A stretch of 64,000 nucleotides of DNA from Microbacterium natoriense. Lineage in GTDB: Bacteria; Actinomycetota; Actinomycetes; Actinomycetales; Microbacteriaceae. This document shows, in pieces, positions 1 through 8,088 of the stretch; position 1 is the first letter of the stretch; the number at the start of each line of letters is the position of its first letter. Position numbers and translations under genes: made by a program. The notes beneath the pieces were generated by a model. The model saw nothing but the letters and a program-made list of their open reading frames with translations, ran no database searches and was not told the origin of the DNA. Location: contig NZ_JAUSXV010000001.1 in the NCBI RefSeq assembly GCF_030816295.1, positions 1,674,001 to 1,738,000 on the forward strand, in the 5' to 3' direction.

Positions 1-636
1 CGCGCGGCCGGAGAGCTCGTCGAACTGGTCCGCGCGCACGACCCCGATCTCCTGTGCCTGCAGGAGTGCGACGTGGCGGGGCTCCCCGAGCAGATCGGCG
101 ACCTCGCTCTCGCCGAGGCCACGCAGGGCAATCGACTCGGACTGGCGCTGTACTACCGTGCGAGCACCTACCGGGTGCTCGCAGTCAAGGCCATCGAACT
201 GAAGAAGTCGCTTCACGATCGCATCGCGAAACCGGCGCATGAGCGCGTCCTCGGAGCCCGACTGCACGACATCGACGAGGGGCGCGAACTCATCGTGGCC
301 TCTTTCCACGCCGCCCCGCTCACCGCACTGAACTCACTGCGTCGGCACCAGATCCGCGCCGCGCTCACACAGCTGTCGGCGCTCGGGCCAGGACTGCCCC
401 AGCTCATGGTGGGGGACTACAACTATCCGGTCTTCAAGGAGAACCTCGGCCACGCGATCAGGGAGCACGGGTACGCGCTCACCCTCAGCGACGATCACAC
501 CTACACGCGGTATCGGGTCTTCCGCGGACACTACGACTTCGCGACGTCGACCGGGTTCGAGATCGAGCGGGTGACCACTCTTCCGCAGGGATCGAGTGAT
601 CACCGGCCGATCCTCGTCACGGCCAGGTTCGACTGA
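1..636 (+). CDS. Endonuclease/exonuclease/phosphatase (EEP) family protein, 3' part
   Basis: The frame is open from the first base, so only the last 211 codons are visible and the start lies outside the window. Three EEP landmarks are present in the right order: LLCLQEC near the left edge (metal-binding Glu), GDYNYP in the middle (Asp and Asn of the GDxN motif) and SSDHRPI close to the stop (the catalytic Asp-His pair). The EEP fold covers Mg-dependent phosphodiesterases such as exonuclease III-like nucleases and sphingomyelinases. Nothing here tells which substrate is used, and no signal peptide can be judged because the N-terminus is missing. The next gene is on the other strand and converges on it across a gap of about 40 bases. 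The family call is firm; the substrate is unknown. Confidence 0.85.
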   Translation, partial: RAAGELVELVRAHDPDLLCLQECDVAGLPEQIGDLALAEATQGNRLGLALYYRASTYRVLAVKAIELKKSLHDRIAKPAHERVLGARLHDIDEGRELIVASFHAAPLTALNSLRRHQIRAALTQLSALGPGLPQLMVGDYNYPVFKENLGHAIREHGYALTLSDDHTYTRYRVFRGHYDFATSTGFEIERVTTLPQGSSDHRPILVTARFD

Positions 637-675
637 CCCGGTCAGCTGCCGTACGGACGTCGGGCGGCGCCTTCG

Positions 676-1647
676 TCATGCGGCGCCTACACGGAACGCC
701 GCGCGGTGCGCGGCGGGGCTCACGCCCAGACGCTGCCGGAAGTGCAGTCGCAGCGACACCGCGCTGCCGAAACCCGCGAGTTCTGCGATGCGCTCGACCG
801 ACGCGTCGGAGCTCTCGAGCATCGCGCGAGCGGCCTCGACCCGCTGGTCCAGCAGCCACTGCTGCGGACTGGTCCCGGTGCGCTCGCGGAACCGTCGAGT
901 GAAGGTGCGGCGCGACAGATGAACCGATCCCGCCCAGTCGTCGACGTCGAAGGAGCCCGCGAGGTCGGCGCGGGCCCAGAGCATCGCACGCCCGATCGGA
1001 TCGTCAGCGGATGCGGCGACCACCGGCGCCGGGATGTACTGCGCCTGTGAGCCGGTGCGATGCGGAGCGAGCACGAGCGCGCGGGCGAGTGCCGCGGCGG
1101 CGACGCTGCCGTGATCGGAGCGGACGATGTGCAGGCAGCAGTCGAGTGCGGCCGCCGCTCCGGCGGACGTGATCACATCGCCGAGGTCGGTCCACAGCAC
1201 GTCGTCGCGCACACCGACCTGCGGCTGCTCGGATGCCAGTCGCGATGCGGCGGCCCAGTGGGTGGAGACCTCGCGTCCGTCAGCCACTCCGGATGCCGAG
1301 ACGACGAACGTTCCGAGACACAGGCCGACGATCCGGGCACCGCGGGCGTGCGCGGTGCGAACCGCGTCGAGCAGCGGTTCGGAGGGCGTCATGCCGTTCC
1401 GCCAGCTCGGGATCACGACGAGGTCCGCGGTCGTCATCGCGTCGAGCCCGGCATCCACCTGAATCGAGTAGCCGGCGCCGGTGGGCATCGAACCCGGATG
1501 CTCGGCGCACACCGTGACGTCGTAGAGCCCGTCGACGCTGTCGAGTCCCGCCCCGCCGAACACGAGCGTCGGCACCGACAGGTGGAAGGGGCTGATGTGC
1601 GGGAAGGCCAGAACGGCGACCCTCCCGCCAGGGTGCGAACGACTCAT
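676..1647 (-). CDS. GlxA family transcriptional regulator (DJ-1/PfpI domain plus AraC-type HTH)
   Basis: 323 residues. Residues about 10-185 look like a DJ-1/PfpI (class I glutamine amidotransferase-like) domain, with the nucleophile-elbow segment GLCLGTFVVSA. Residues about 215-320 form an AraC-type double helix-turn-helix, with LSRRTFTRRFRERTG and the second helix IAELAGFGSAVSLRLHFRQ. This is the architecture of GlxA/FtrA-like activators, whose amidotransferase domain usually senses a small molecule rather than acting as an enzyme. The ATG start is preceded at 6 bases by a TAAGAT box, so the mRNA is probably leaderless. The divergent metallo-beta-lactamase-fold gene next to it is a reasonable target, but that is inference from position only. 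Confidence 0.88.
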   Translation of the reverse strand: MSRSHPGGRVAVLAFPHISPFHLSVPTLVFGGAGLDSVDGLYDVTVCAEHPGSMPTGAGYSIQVDAGLDAMTTADLVVIPSWRNGMTPSEPLLDAVRTAHARGARIVGLCLGTFVVSASGVADGREVSTHWAAASRLASEQPQVGVRDDVLWTDLGDVITSAGAAAALDCCLHIVRSDHGSVAAAALARALVLAPHRTGSQAQYIPAPVVAASADDPIGRAMLWARADLAGSFDVDDWAGSVHLSRRTFTRRFRERTGTSPQQWLLDQRVEAARAMLESSDASVERIAELAGFGSAVSLRLHFRQRLGVSPAAHRAAFRVGAA

Positions 1648-1653
1648 GGCCTG

Positions 1654-1659
1654 ATCTTA
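1654..1659 (-). promoter_or_regulatory. Probable -10 box of a leaderless promoter for the GlxA-type regulator
   Basis: Read on the minus strand this is TAAGAT, followed by 6 bases and the ATG. The spacing puts the transcription start at or very near the A of the start codon. No convincing -35 is visible. Confidence 0.5.
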
Positions 1660-1717
1660 TCGAATAGATGCCTTCAGGCCACTGGATCGTGAACGACGGA
1701 TGCCGAAGACTGAAGCC

Positions 1718-2470
1718 ATGACACGCATCTCCGCACTTCTCGTCGGCGGCCCGACGCTCCACTTCACGTACGCCGGACTGTCGATCCTCACCGACCCCAC
1801 CTTCGACGAGCCCGGCGTCTACCCCGGCGGCGCGACGCTCTACAAGCTGGCCGGACCGGCCGTCCCCGCATCCGCACTAGGAGAGATCGACGTCGTCCTC
1901 CTGTCGCACGAACAGCATGCCGACAACCTCGACGACTCCGGTCGTGCGCTGCTCGCCGTCGTGCCGCAGGTGCTGACGACGATCGATTCCGCCGAGAGGA
2001 TCGCACATGCGACCGGACTCGTGCCGTGGCAGCGGCATCGAGTCGGAGATGCGGTCATCACCGCCGTCCCCGCGTTGCACGGCCCGGAGGGTGCCGAGGC
2101 GCTGAGCGGCGACGTGACGGGGTTCGTCCTCGAAGCCGACGCGCATCCGACCGTGTACGTCTCGGGAGACAACGCCTCGGTCGACCTGGTCCGCGAGATC
2201 GCCGATCGGTTCCCCGACATCGACATCGCGGTGCTGTTCGCGGGTGCGGCCAACGTCGGACGCTTCGGTGACAGCGACCTGACCCTCAACGCGCGCACGG
2301 CGCTCGAGGCTGCAGAGGTGCTGGGGGATGCCGTCATCGTCCCGGTTCACGCCGAAGGGTGGTTCCACTTCTCGGAGACGCGCGAGCGCCTGATCGGCAT
2401 GTTCGCGCACGCCGATCGTGCGGATCGCCTGCAGGTGCTCGAGCCCGGGGAGCGAGCGGACATCGGCTGA
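1718..2470 (+). CDS. Metallo-beta-lactamase-fold hydrolase
   Basis: 250 residues from the ATG chosen here; an in-frame ATG 18 bases upstream is possible. The metal site resembles UlaG/RomA-type MBL proteins: LLSHEQHADN in place of the usual HxHxDH, then the later ligands VSGDN (Asp) and VPVHAEGW (His). The last residue of the first motif is Asn instead of His, so one zinc site may differ from the textbook one. No signal peptide. The protein is probably a cytoplasmic hydrolase of a phosphodiester or lactone, but the substrate cannot be told. It is transcribed away from the GlxA-type regulator and followed by a strong terminator hairpin. Confidence 0.8.
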   Translation: MTRISALLVGGPTLHFTYAGLSILTDPTFDEPGVYPGGATLYKLAGPAVPASALGEIDVVLLSHEQHADNLDDSGRALLAVVPQVLTTIDSAERIAHATGLVPWQRHRVGDAVITAVPALHGPEGAEALSGDVTGFVLEADAHPTVYVSGDNASVDLVREIADRFPDIDIAVLFAGAANVGRFGDSDLTLNARTALEAAEVLGDAVIVPVHAEGWFHFSETRERLIGMFAHADRADRLQVLEPGERADIG

Positions 2471-2478
2471 GTCCCGCC

Positions 2479-2510
2479 CGGGGCGGATGCCGCAGAGAGC
2501 GTCCGCCCCG
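2479..2510 (+). terminator. Terminator hairpin after the MBL-fold gene
   Basis: A perfect 9-bp stem, CGGGGCGGA paired with TCCGCCCCG, around a 14-base loop, 8 bases after the stop codon. No long T-run follows; an A-rich patch does. Confidence 0.6.
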
Positions 2511-2686
2511 ATTCGCAAAACCCTGCTCCCATGGCGTAAGCTGTCACTTTGGTACTCGACTGCCGAGTGCCGCGAACGTGAGCCCTCCACTGGCGTGTTC
2601 CCCGAAGTCCTGTCCGCAGGCCACAGGGAACCACCCCGGAGTGGGATTCACGAACTTCTCCGTTCGAACAAGAAAGCAGCACTATC

Positions 2687-3133
2687 GTGACGCGCACTTA
2701 CACCCCGAAGGCCGGCGAGGTCCAGCGTGACTGGGTCGTCATCGACGCAACCGACGTCGTTCTCGGCCGTCTCGCTTCGCACGCCGCCGCGCTCCTGCGT
2801 GGCAAGCACAAGCCGACCTTCGCCAACCACATCGACTCGGGTGACTTCGTCATCATCGTGAACGCCGACAAGGTCGCGCTCACCGGTCAGAAGCTCCAGA
2901 AGAAGCTGGCCTACCGCCACTCGGGTTACCCGGGCGGTCTGAAGTCGGTCACCTACGCCGAGCTCCTCGAGAAGAACCCGGTCCGCGCTGTGGAGAAGGC
3001 CATCCGTGGCATGCTCCCCAAGAACAGCATCGGCCGCCAGCAGCTGACGAAGCTCAAGGTGTACGTCGGTGCCGAGCACCCGCACGCCGCTCAGCAGCCG
3101 CAGACGTACACCCTCGACCAGGTCGCCCAGTAA
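2687..3133 (+). CDS. rplM: 50S ribosomal protein L13
   Basis: 148 residues, the usual length. Structural protein of the large ribosomal subunit and one of the early 23S rRNA-binding assembly proteins. Recognised from the conserved stretch [17 protein letters not shown], the [15 protein letters not shown] segment and GMLPKN near the C-terminal third. The GTG start follows AAGAAAGCAGCACTATC, with only a weak ribosome-binding site. A leader of up to about 170 bases separates it from the upstream terminator. This leader contains short inverted repeats such as CCACCCCGGAGTGG, but I cannot assign a known leader RNA. It forms the standard L13-S9 operon with the gene 32 bases downstream. Confidence 0.97.
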   Translation: MTRTYTPKAGEVQRDWVVIDATDVVLGRLASHAAALLRGKHKPTFANHIDSGDFVIIVNADKVALTGQKLQKKLAYRHSGYPGGLKSVTYAELLEKNPVRAVEKAIRGMLPKNSIGRQQLTKLKVYVGAEHPHAAQQPQTYTLDQVAQ

Positions 3134-3165
3134 GCGCCGGACCTAAAGGACTTAAGGACATACTC

Positions 3166-3651
3166 GTGGCTGACATCCAGGACACCACCGAAACCCCCCA
3201 GAACTTCTCGACGTCGACTCCCGAGACCGAAGCAGTCGAGGTGGCTCCCCGCCCCGTGCTCAGCGTCCCGGGCGCCGCTGTGGGCCGTCGCAAGCAGGCC
3301 ATCGCCCGCGTGCGTCTGATCCCCGGCTCGGGCACCATCACGGTCAACGGCCGCACGCTCGAGGACTACTTCCCGAACAAGCTGCACCAGCAGCTGATCA
3401 ACGACCCGTTCACGGTGCTCAACCTCGCCGGCGGCTACGACGTCATCGCGCGTATCTCCGGTGGCGGCCCCTCGGGTCAGGCCGGCGCACTGCGTCTCGG
3501 CATCGCTCGCGCGCTGAACGAGATCGACGCGGAGAACAACCGTCCGACCCTGAAGAAGGCCGGCTTCCTGTCGCGCGACGCTCGCGTCAAGGAGCGCAAG
3601 AAGGCCGGTCTCAAGAAGGCCCGTAAGGCGCCTCAGTACTCGAAGCGCTAA
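3166..3651 (+). CDS. rpsI: 30S ribosomal protein S9
   Basis: 161 residues, somewhat longer than the roughly 130 of the core family because of an acidic, Thr/Glu-rich N-terminal extension of about 30 residues, as in other actinobacterial S9 proteins. Core motifs are [17 protein letters not shown], the [19 protein letters not shown] segment and the basic C-terminal tail RKAPQYSKR that reaches the P-site tRNA anticodon. The GTG start has AAAGGACTTAAGGACA upstream. It is co-transcribed with rplM and followed after 14 bases by glmM, which may be read through from the ribosomal promoter. Confidence 0.97.
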   Translation: MADIQDTTETPQNFSTSTPETEAVEVAPRPVLSVPGAAVGRRKQAIARVRLIPGSGTITVNGRTLEDYFPNKLHQQLINDPFTVLNLAGGYDVIARISGGGPSGQAGALRLGIARALNEIDAENNRPTLKKAGFLSRDARVKERKKAGLKKARKAPQYSKR

Positions 3652-3665
3652 GGTCTCACCGACCG

Positions 3666-5024
3666 ATGCCGATCTTTGGCACGGACGGCGTGCGAGGGCT
3701 TGCCAATGGCACCCTCACCGCCGATCTGGCGCTCACCCTGGCCCAGGCGACTGCTGTCGTCCTGGGCCAGGGCCGTACTGCGGAGGCTCGCAAAGCCGCT
3801 GGCAAGCGACTCACCGCAGTCGTGGCACGAGACCCTCGCGTCTCCGGCCACTTCCTCGAAGCAGCCGTCGCGGCGGGACTCGCCTCCTCCGGTGTGGACG
3901 TGCTCGAAGCCGGCGTCATCCCGACGCCGGCGCTCGCCTTCCTCATCGCCGATCGTGATGCCGACTTCGGTGTCATGATCTCCGCATCGCACAACGCTGC
4001 TCCCGACAACGGCATCAAGATCTTCGCCCGCGGCGGAGTCAAGCTGCCCGACGTCGTCGAAGAGCGCATCGAGGCCGCGATGGCCGGCGAGAAGCTCCGC
4101 CCGACCGGCGCCAGCGTGGGCCGGATCATCCGCTTCGCCGACGCCGAAGACCGCTACGTCGTGCATCTGCTCGGCTCGATTCCGCATCCGCTCGACGGCA
4201 TCAAGGTCGTCCTCGACTGCGCGAACGGCGCGGCGTCCGGTGTCTCTCCCGAGACGTTCAAGGACGCGGGAGCCGACGTCACCGTGATCGGCGCCGATCC
4301 CGACGGCTGGAACATCAACGACGGCGTCGGCTCGACCCATCTCGACAAGCTGGCCGAAGCGGTCGTGCGCCTCGGCGCGGACATCGGCATCGCCCACGAC
4401 GGCGACGCCGACCGCTGCCTGGCAGTCGACGCAGAGGGCAAGATCATCGACGGCGATCAGATCATGGCGATCCTCGCCGTGTCGATGAAGGAGCGCGGTC
4501 ACCTGACCGACGACACCCTCGTCGCCACCGTCATGAGCAACCTCGGCCTGCATGTCGCGATGCGCGAGCACGGCATCACTGTTCGGCAGACCGCTGTCGG
4601 CGACCGCTACGTGCTCGAAGACATGAATGCCGGCGGCTACGCGCTCGGCGGCGAGCAGTCGGGTCACGTGATCATGAGCGAGTTCGCCACCACCGGCGAC
4701 GGTCTGCTGACCGGCCTGCACCTGGTGAGCGAGATGGCGCGGCAGAAGAAGACCGCCGCCGAGCTCGCGAGCGTCATGACGGTCTACCCTCAGGTGCTGA
4801 TCAACGTCCGCGGTGTCGACAGAGACGCGCTCGAAGGCGACGAGGTCGTGCAGTCCGCGGTGCGCGAGGTGGAGGCCGAACTGGGCGACACCGGACGCGT
4901 GCTGCTCCGCAAGTCGGGCACCGAACCCCTGGTGCGGGTCATGGTCGAAGCGGCGGATGCCGAGTCGGTGCAGACCTATGCCACTCGTCTGGCCGACGTC
5001 GTGCGCGAGCGCCTGGCGCTCTGA
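3666..5024 (+). CDS. glmM: Phosphoglucosamine mutase
   Basis: 452 residues, full length. Converts glucosamine-6-phosphate to glucosamine-1-phosphate, the step between GlmS and GlmU on the way to UDP-GlcNAc for peptidoglycan. The phosphoserine loop reads [15 protein letters not shown] with the catalytic serine at about residue 108; Ala replaces the common Pro after HN. The Mg loop HDGDADRCL, the sugar-binding GGEQSGHVI and the phosphate-binding [12 protein letters not shown] follow in order. The ATG comes only 14 bases after rpsI. glmS, the enzyme for the preceding step, lies about 3 kb downstream. A long perfect terminator follows. Confidence 0.97.
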   Translation: MPIFGTDGVRGLANGTLTADLALTLAQATAVVLGQGRTAEARKAAGKRLTAVVARDPRVSGHFLEAAVAAGLASSGVDVLEAGVIPTPALAFLIADRDADFGVMISASHNAAPDNGIKIFARGGVKLPDVVEERIEAAMAGEKLRPTGASVGRIIRFADAEDRYVVHLLGSIPHPLDGIKVVLDCANGAASGVSPETFKDAGADVTVIGADPDGWNINDGVGSTHLDKLAEAVVRLGADIGIAHDGDADRCLAVDAEGKIIDGDQIMAILAVSMKERGHLTDDTLVATVMSNLGLHVAMREHGITVRQTAVGDRYVLEDMNAGGYALGGEQSGHVIMSEFATTGDGLLTGLHLVSEMARQKKTAAELASVMTVYPQVLINVRGVDRDALEGDEVVQSAVREVEAELGDTGRVLLRKSGTEPLVRVMVEAADAESVQTYATRLADVVRERLAL

Positions 5025-5037
5025 GAGATCGTTCGAA

Positions 5038-5068
5038 GCGGGCGGATGCTGTCACGGCATCCGCCCGC
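5038..5068 (+). terminator. Rho-independent terminator after glmM
   Basis: A 12-bp perfect stem, GCGGGCGGATGC paired with GCATCCGCCCGC, a 7-base loop, then TTTCTC. The arms carry the GGATGC/GCATCC pair seen in other terminators of the window. Confidence 0.85.
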
Positions 5069-5100
5069 TTTCTCGGTTCCGGATACGGGAGGATGTCGAC

Positions 5101-5952
5101 ATGACTCGCACCGCACTCGTCCTGGCCGGCGGAGGATCTACCGGCAACGCGTGGATGATCGGCCTGACGGCGGGACTGCTCGACGGGGGTCTCGTCGTGG
5201 CAGACGCCGACCTGCTGATCGGCACGTCCGCCGGAGCGACGACAGCCGCGCAACTCGCTTCGATGCGGCCCGCTGAACTGTTCGAGGCGTCGCTGGCCCC
5301 GGTTCCCGCGCGGGTCGGACCCGTGCATACCCAGGCCGCAGCCGACAACATGGCCCGAACAGCGGCGATCATCGCCGAAGCGACGGATGCCGGCGACATG
5401 CGCCGTCGGATGGGCGCCGCGGCGGTCGCTCTCGACCCCGACGGGGAGAAGTCCGCGCACTGGCGCGGCATCGTCGCACGCCGGCTGCCAGACGCAGCGT
5501 GGCCGGAGCGCCGGCTGCAGATCGCGGCGGTGGATGCACGCAGCGGCGAGCCGGTCGTCTTCGATCGCGACAGCGGCGTGGATCTCGTCGACGCCGTCGC
5601 CGCGAGCTGCTCGAGCGGCTTCGCCTACGCGATCGGCGACGAACGGTACATCGACGGCGGATACCGGCGCAACGAGAACGCCGATCTGGCTGCCGGGGCC
5701 GACCGGGTGCTGGTGCTGTCGCCGTTCGGCGGGCGCACCCGGCATCCGCTCTCGTGGGGCACCGATCTTGCGGCCCAGGTGGCCGAGCTGCGGGCCGCCG
5801 GCAGCAGGATCGAGACGGTCTTCCCGGGTGAGGGGATCGAGCGGATGCTGGGCGCCACCGCCATGGACCTCTCGTTGCGCGCAGAGGCGGCCCGAGCCGG
5901 GTTCGATCAGGGACGCGTACTGGCGGAGTCGCTCGCGGAGTGGTGGCGCTGA
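5101..5952 (+). CDS. Patatin-like phospholipase family protein
   Basis: 283 residues. The patatin signature is complete: the oxyanion-hole glycines in LAGGGSTGNAW at the N-terminus, the nucleophile elbow GTSAG at about residue 43, and the dyad Asp in YIDGGYRRNENADL. These proteins are acyl hydrolases acting on phospholipids or other lipids. There is no signal peptide or membrane segment, so it is probably cytoplasmic. The ATG was chosen because GGGAGGA sits 7 bases before it. The frame stays open a long way upstream, inside glmM, but that extension has no family similarity. It converges with the Ppx/GppA gene across 16 bases. Confidence 0.85.
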   Translation: MTRTALVLAGGGSTGNAWMIGLTAGLLDGGLVVADADLLIGTSAGATTAAQLASMRPAELFEASLAPVPARVGPVHTQAAADNMARTAAIIAEATDAGDMRRRMGAAAVALDPDGEKSAHWRGIVARRLPDAAWPERRLQIAAVDARSGEPVVFDRDSGVDLVDAVAASCSSGFAYAIGDERYIDGGYRRNENADLAAGADRVLVLSPFGGRTRHPLSWGTDLAAQVAELRAAGSRIETVFPGEGIERMLGATAMDLSLRAEAARAGFDQGRVLAESLAEWWR

Positions 5953-5968
5953 GCGTTCGGCAGCCGGG

Positions 5969-6907
5969 TCAGGCCCGACCGCTCCAGCTGAGCTGCTCTG
6001 TGTAGCGCAGCAGCACACCCTCGCGCAGCGCCCACGGCGACACCTCGAGTTCGTCGATCTTCAGCATCGTCATGGCGGTGTGCAGCGAGACGGCCGCCGC
6101 GACGATCTGCAGCGCCCGGTCGGCGGTGATTCCGGGCAGCTCCTGACGAGCGGATGCCGGAATCCGCGCGAGCCGCGGAATCCACGACCCGAGCGACGAG
6201 CGCGACAACACGGTGCGGTCGAAGCCGAGACCCGTCACCTCGCGGCCGGCGAGGTTCGCGAGCGAGCGGATCGCCTTCGACGACCCGATGACGTGGTCGG
6301 GGCGGGGGAGGGCCATGATCCTCTCGGCCACGGGAGCGAGCACCGTCTCGGCATGCGCGCGGAGCTGAGCTGCGGCATCCTCGCCGGGCGGGTCGTCCGG
6401 CATGAACTGCACCGTCATGCGTCCGGCACCCAGAGGCACGGATGCCGCGACCTCGGGCACCTCGTCGGCTCCCGCCGCGAACTCGAACGAGCCGCCGCCG
6501 ATGTCGAAGAGCAGGATGCGGCCGGCATCCCATCCGAACCACCGCCGCACCGCGAGGAACGTCAACTCGGCCTCCTGCTCGCCGGTCAGCACTTGCAGCG
6601 GCTGGCCGAGCGCCGCCTCGATGCGGGCGATCACGTCGTCGCCGTTGAGGGCTTCGCGCACCGCGCTCGTCGCCGTGGCGAGCAGGGTGTCCACGCGCTC
6701 GGCCTCCGCCATCGATCGTGCGCGGGCGACCGCTGCGACCAGCGCCTGCACGCCTTCTTCGCTGATGGCGCCTTCCGGCGTGAGGTAGCGCATGATCCGC
6801 ACGACCGTGCGATCGCTAGTCGTCGCCAGAGGACGGCCTCCCGGGCGGGCATCCGCGGCCAGGAGGTGGACGGTGTTCGAGCCGATGTCGAGAATTCCCA
6901 GACGCAC
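5969..6907 (-). CDS. Ppx/GppA phosphatase family protein (exopolyphosphatase-like)
   Basis: 312 residues. Sugar-kinase/Hsp70 fold with the phosphate-1 motif LGILDIGSNTVHLL at the very N-terminus and the phosphate-2 motif LLFDIGGGSFEFA near residue 130. It hydrolyses polyphosphate and/or pppGpp; the two activities cannot be separated by sequence here. The length matches the short actinobacterial Ppx form, without the C-terminal HD domain of E. coli Ppx. The GTG start is set by family alignment and by a TAGTCT box 7 bases upstream; the 35 extra in-frame codons upstream are unlikely to be translated. It is divergent from coaA with overlapping promoters. Confidence 0.88.
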   Translation of the reverse strand: MRLGILDIGSNTVHLLAADARPGGRPLATTSDRTVVRIMRYLTPEGAISEEGVQALVAAVARARSMAEAERVDTLLATATSAVREALNGDDVIARIEAALGQPLQVLTGEQEAELTFLAVRRWFGWDAGRILLFDIGGGSFEFAAGADEVPEVAASVPLGAGRMTVQFMPDDPPGEDAAAQLRAHAETVLAPVAERIMALPRPDHVIGSSKAIRSLANLAGREVTGLGFDRTVLSRSSLGSWIPRLARIPASARQELPGITADRALQIVAAAVSLHTAMTMLKIDELEVSPWALREGVLLRYTEQLSWSGRA

Positions 6908-6914
6908 GGGAAAG

Positions 6915-6920
6915 AGACTA
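6915..6920 (-). promoter_or_regulatory. Probable -10 box of a leaderless promoter for the Ppx/GppA gene
   Basis: TAGTCT on the minus strand, 7 bases before the GTG. It supports the short start of the gene. Confidence 0.5.
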
Positions 6921-6933
6921 CCTGCGCCGCGGA

Positions 6934-6939
6934 TACCAT
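6934..6939 (+). promoter_or_regulatory. Probable -10 box of a leaderless promoter for coaA
   Basis: TACCAT followed by 6 bases and the GTG start of coaA. Its -35 region would overlap the -10 box of the divergent Ppx/GppA promoter. Confidence 0.5.
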
Positions 6940-6945
6940 TGAGTC

Positions 6946-7890
6946 GTGACGACTGTCGACCCCACGCTCCCGCTGTCTCCCTATCGGGAGATCGGTCGGG
7001 CGGAATGGGCACGGCTCGCAGCAGGGCTGGACCAACCGCTCACCGAGACCGAGGTCGTCGAGCTCCGTGGCATCGGAGACCGGCTCGATCTCACCGAGGT
7101 GCGCGAGGTGTATCTGCCGCTGAGTCGCCTGCTCTCGCTGTACGCCACCTCGACCAAGAGACTCGGGGCCGCCACATCGTCATTCCTGCAGGAGGACGAT
7201 TCGACCACTCCCTTCGTCGTCGGCGTCGCCGGGTCTGTGGCCGTGGGCAAATCGACCATCGCTCGTCTGCTGCGCGAGCTGATGAGCCGCTGGCCCGGCA
7301 CGCCTCGCGTCGAGCTCGTCACCACCGACGGCTTCCTGTACCCGAACGCCGAGCTCGAGCGCCGCGGCCTCATGGAGCGCAAGGGCTTTCCGGAATCGTA
7401 CGACCGACGATCGCTCATCCAGTTCCTCACCGAGGTGAAGAGCGGTGCGCCCGAGGTGCGAGCGCCCTTCTATTCGCACATGCGCTACGACATCGTGCCC
7501 GACGCGCACGTCGTCGTGCGGCGGCCCGACGTCGTGATCGTCGAAGGGCTCAACGTGCTGCAGCCGCCGGCGGCGCCGAACGACGTGGCAGTGAGCGACC
7601 TCTTCGACTTCTCGATCTTCGTCGACGCCGACACCGCGCACATCGAGAAGTGGTACGTCGATCGCTTCCTCGCGCTGCGGCAGGGCGCGTTCTCGAACCC
7701 CACGTCGTACTTCAACGTGTTCGCGCACCTGACGGATGCCGAGGCCATCACGACGGCGCTGGGCTACTGGAACGAGATCAACATGCCGAACCTCGTCGAG
7801 AACGTGATGCCGACGAAGCACCGCGCGCGCCTCGTGCTCAACAAGGGCGCCGACCACGCTGTTGAGAGCGTGCTGCTGCGCAAGCTCTGA
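6946..7890 (+). CDS. coaA: Type I pantothenate kinase
   Basis: 314 residues, the normal length of the bacterial type I enzyme. It phosphorylates pantothenate with ATP, the first committed step of coenzyme A synthesis. The P-loop [12 protein letters not shown] lies at about residues 92-103, followed by TTDGFLYPN, the [10 protein letters not shown] segment and the pantothenate-pocket stretch [15 protein letters not shown] [12 protein letters not shown] near residue 225. The end, VESVLLRKL, is typical. The GTG start sits 6 bases after a TACCAT box with no ribosome-binding site, so the mRNA is probably leaderless. Confidence 0.96.
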   Translation: MTTVDPTLPLSPYREIGRAEWARLAAGLDQPLTETEVVELRGIGDRLDLTEVREVYLPLSRLLSLYATSTKRLGAATSSFLQEDDSTTPFVVGVAGSVAVGKSTIARLLRELMSRWPGTPRVELVTTDGFLYPNAELERRGLMERKGFPESYDRRSLIQFLTEVKSGAPEVRAPFYSHMRYDIVPDAHVVVRRPDVVIVEGLNVLQPPAAPNDVAVSDLFDFSIFVDADTAHIEKWYVDRFLALRQGAFSNPTSYFNVFAHLTDAEAITTALGYWNEINMPNLVENVMPTKHRARLVLNKGADHAVESVLLRKL

Positions 7891-7952
7891 CACGCGACGG
7901 ATTAATGCGCGGCGCGCGTTGCTCTGTCGGCGGTCGATGTTGAGCGGGCGAT

Positions 7953-7982
7953 GGTCGTTGAGTGGGCGAAGCGAGACGAAAC
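7953..7982 (+). repeat. Dispersed short palindromic repeat, GGTCGTTGAG family
   Basis: One of eight relatives in the window. The consensus starts GGTCGTTGAGCGAG and ends AGCGAGACGAAACG. This copy reads GGTCGTTGAGTGGGCGAAG then CGAGACGAAAC. A degenerate half copy lies just upstream at 7932-7950. It sits between coaA and glmS. Confidence 0.65.
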
Positions 7983-8075
7983 ACAGAGTCGAAATGCACT
8001 GGGGGGTGCGCGTCCTCAAGTCGGTGGTGCCACGGCATCCACTATTCGTACGGGCTCCTGCCAAAACTTCGCGCT

Positions 8076-8081
8076 TACCCT
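8076..8081 (+). promoter_or_regulatory. Probable -10 box of a leaderless promoter for glmS
   Basis: TACCCT followed by 7 bases and the ATG. There is no Shine-Dalgarno sequence before the start. Confidence 0.5.
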
Positions 8082-8088
8082 TGATCCT

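Noticed and set aside
2511..2686. rplM leader considered as a defined L13 leader RNA
   Set aside because: Short inverted repeats are present, but I cannot match them to a described leader family from sequence alone.
7891..8088. Gap before glmS examined for a glmS ribozyme or other riboswitch
   Set aside because: No ribozyme-like conserved core is seen; the gap holds a dispersed repeat and a TACCCT box close to the ATG.
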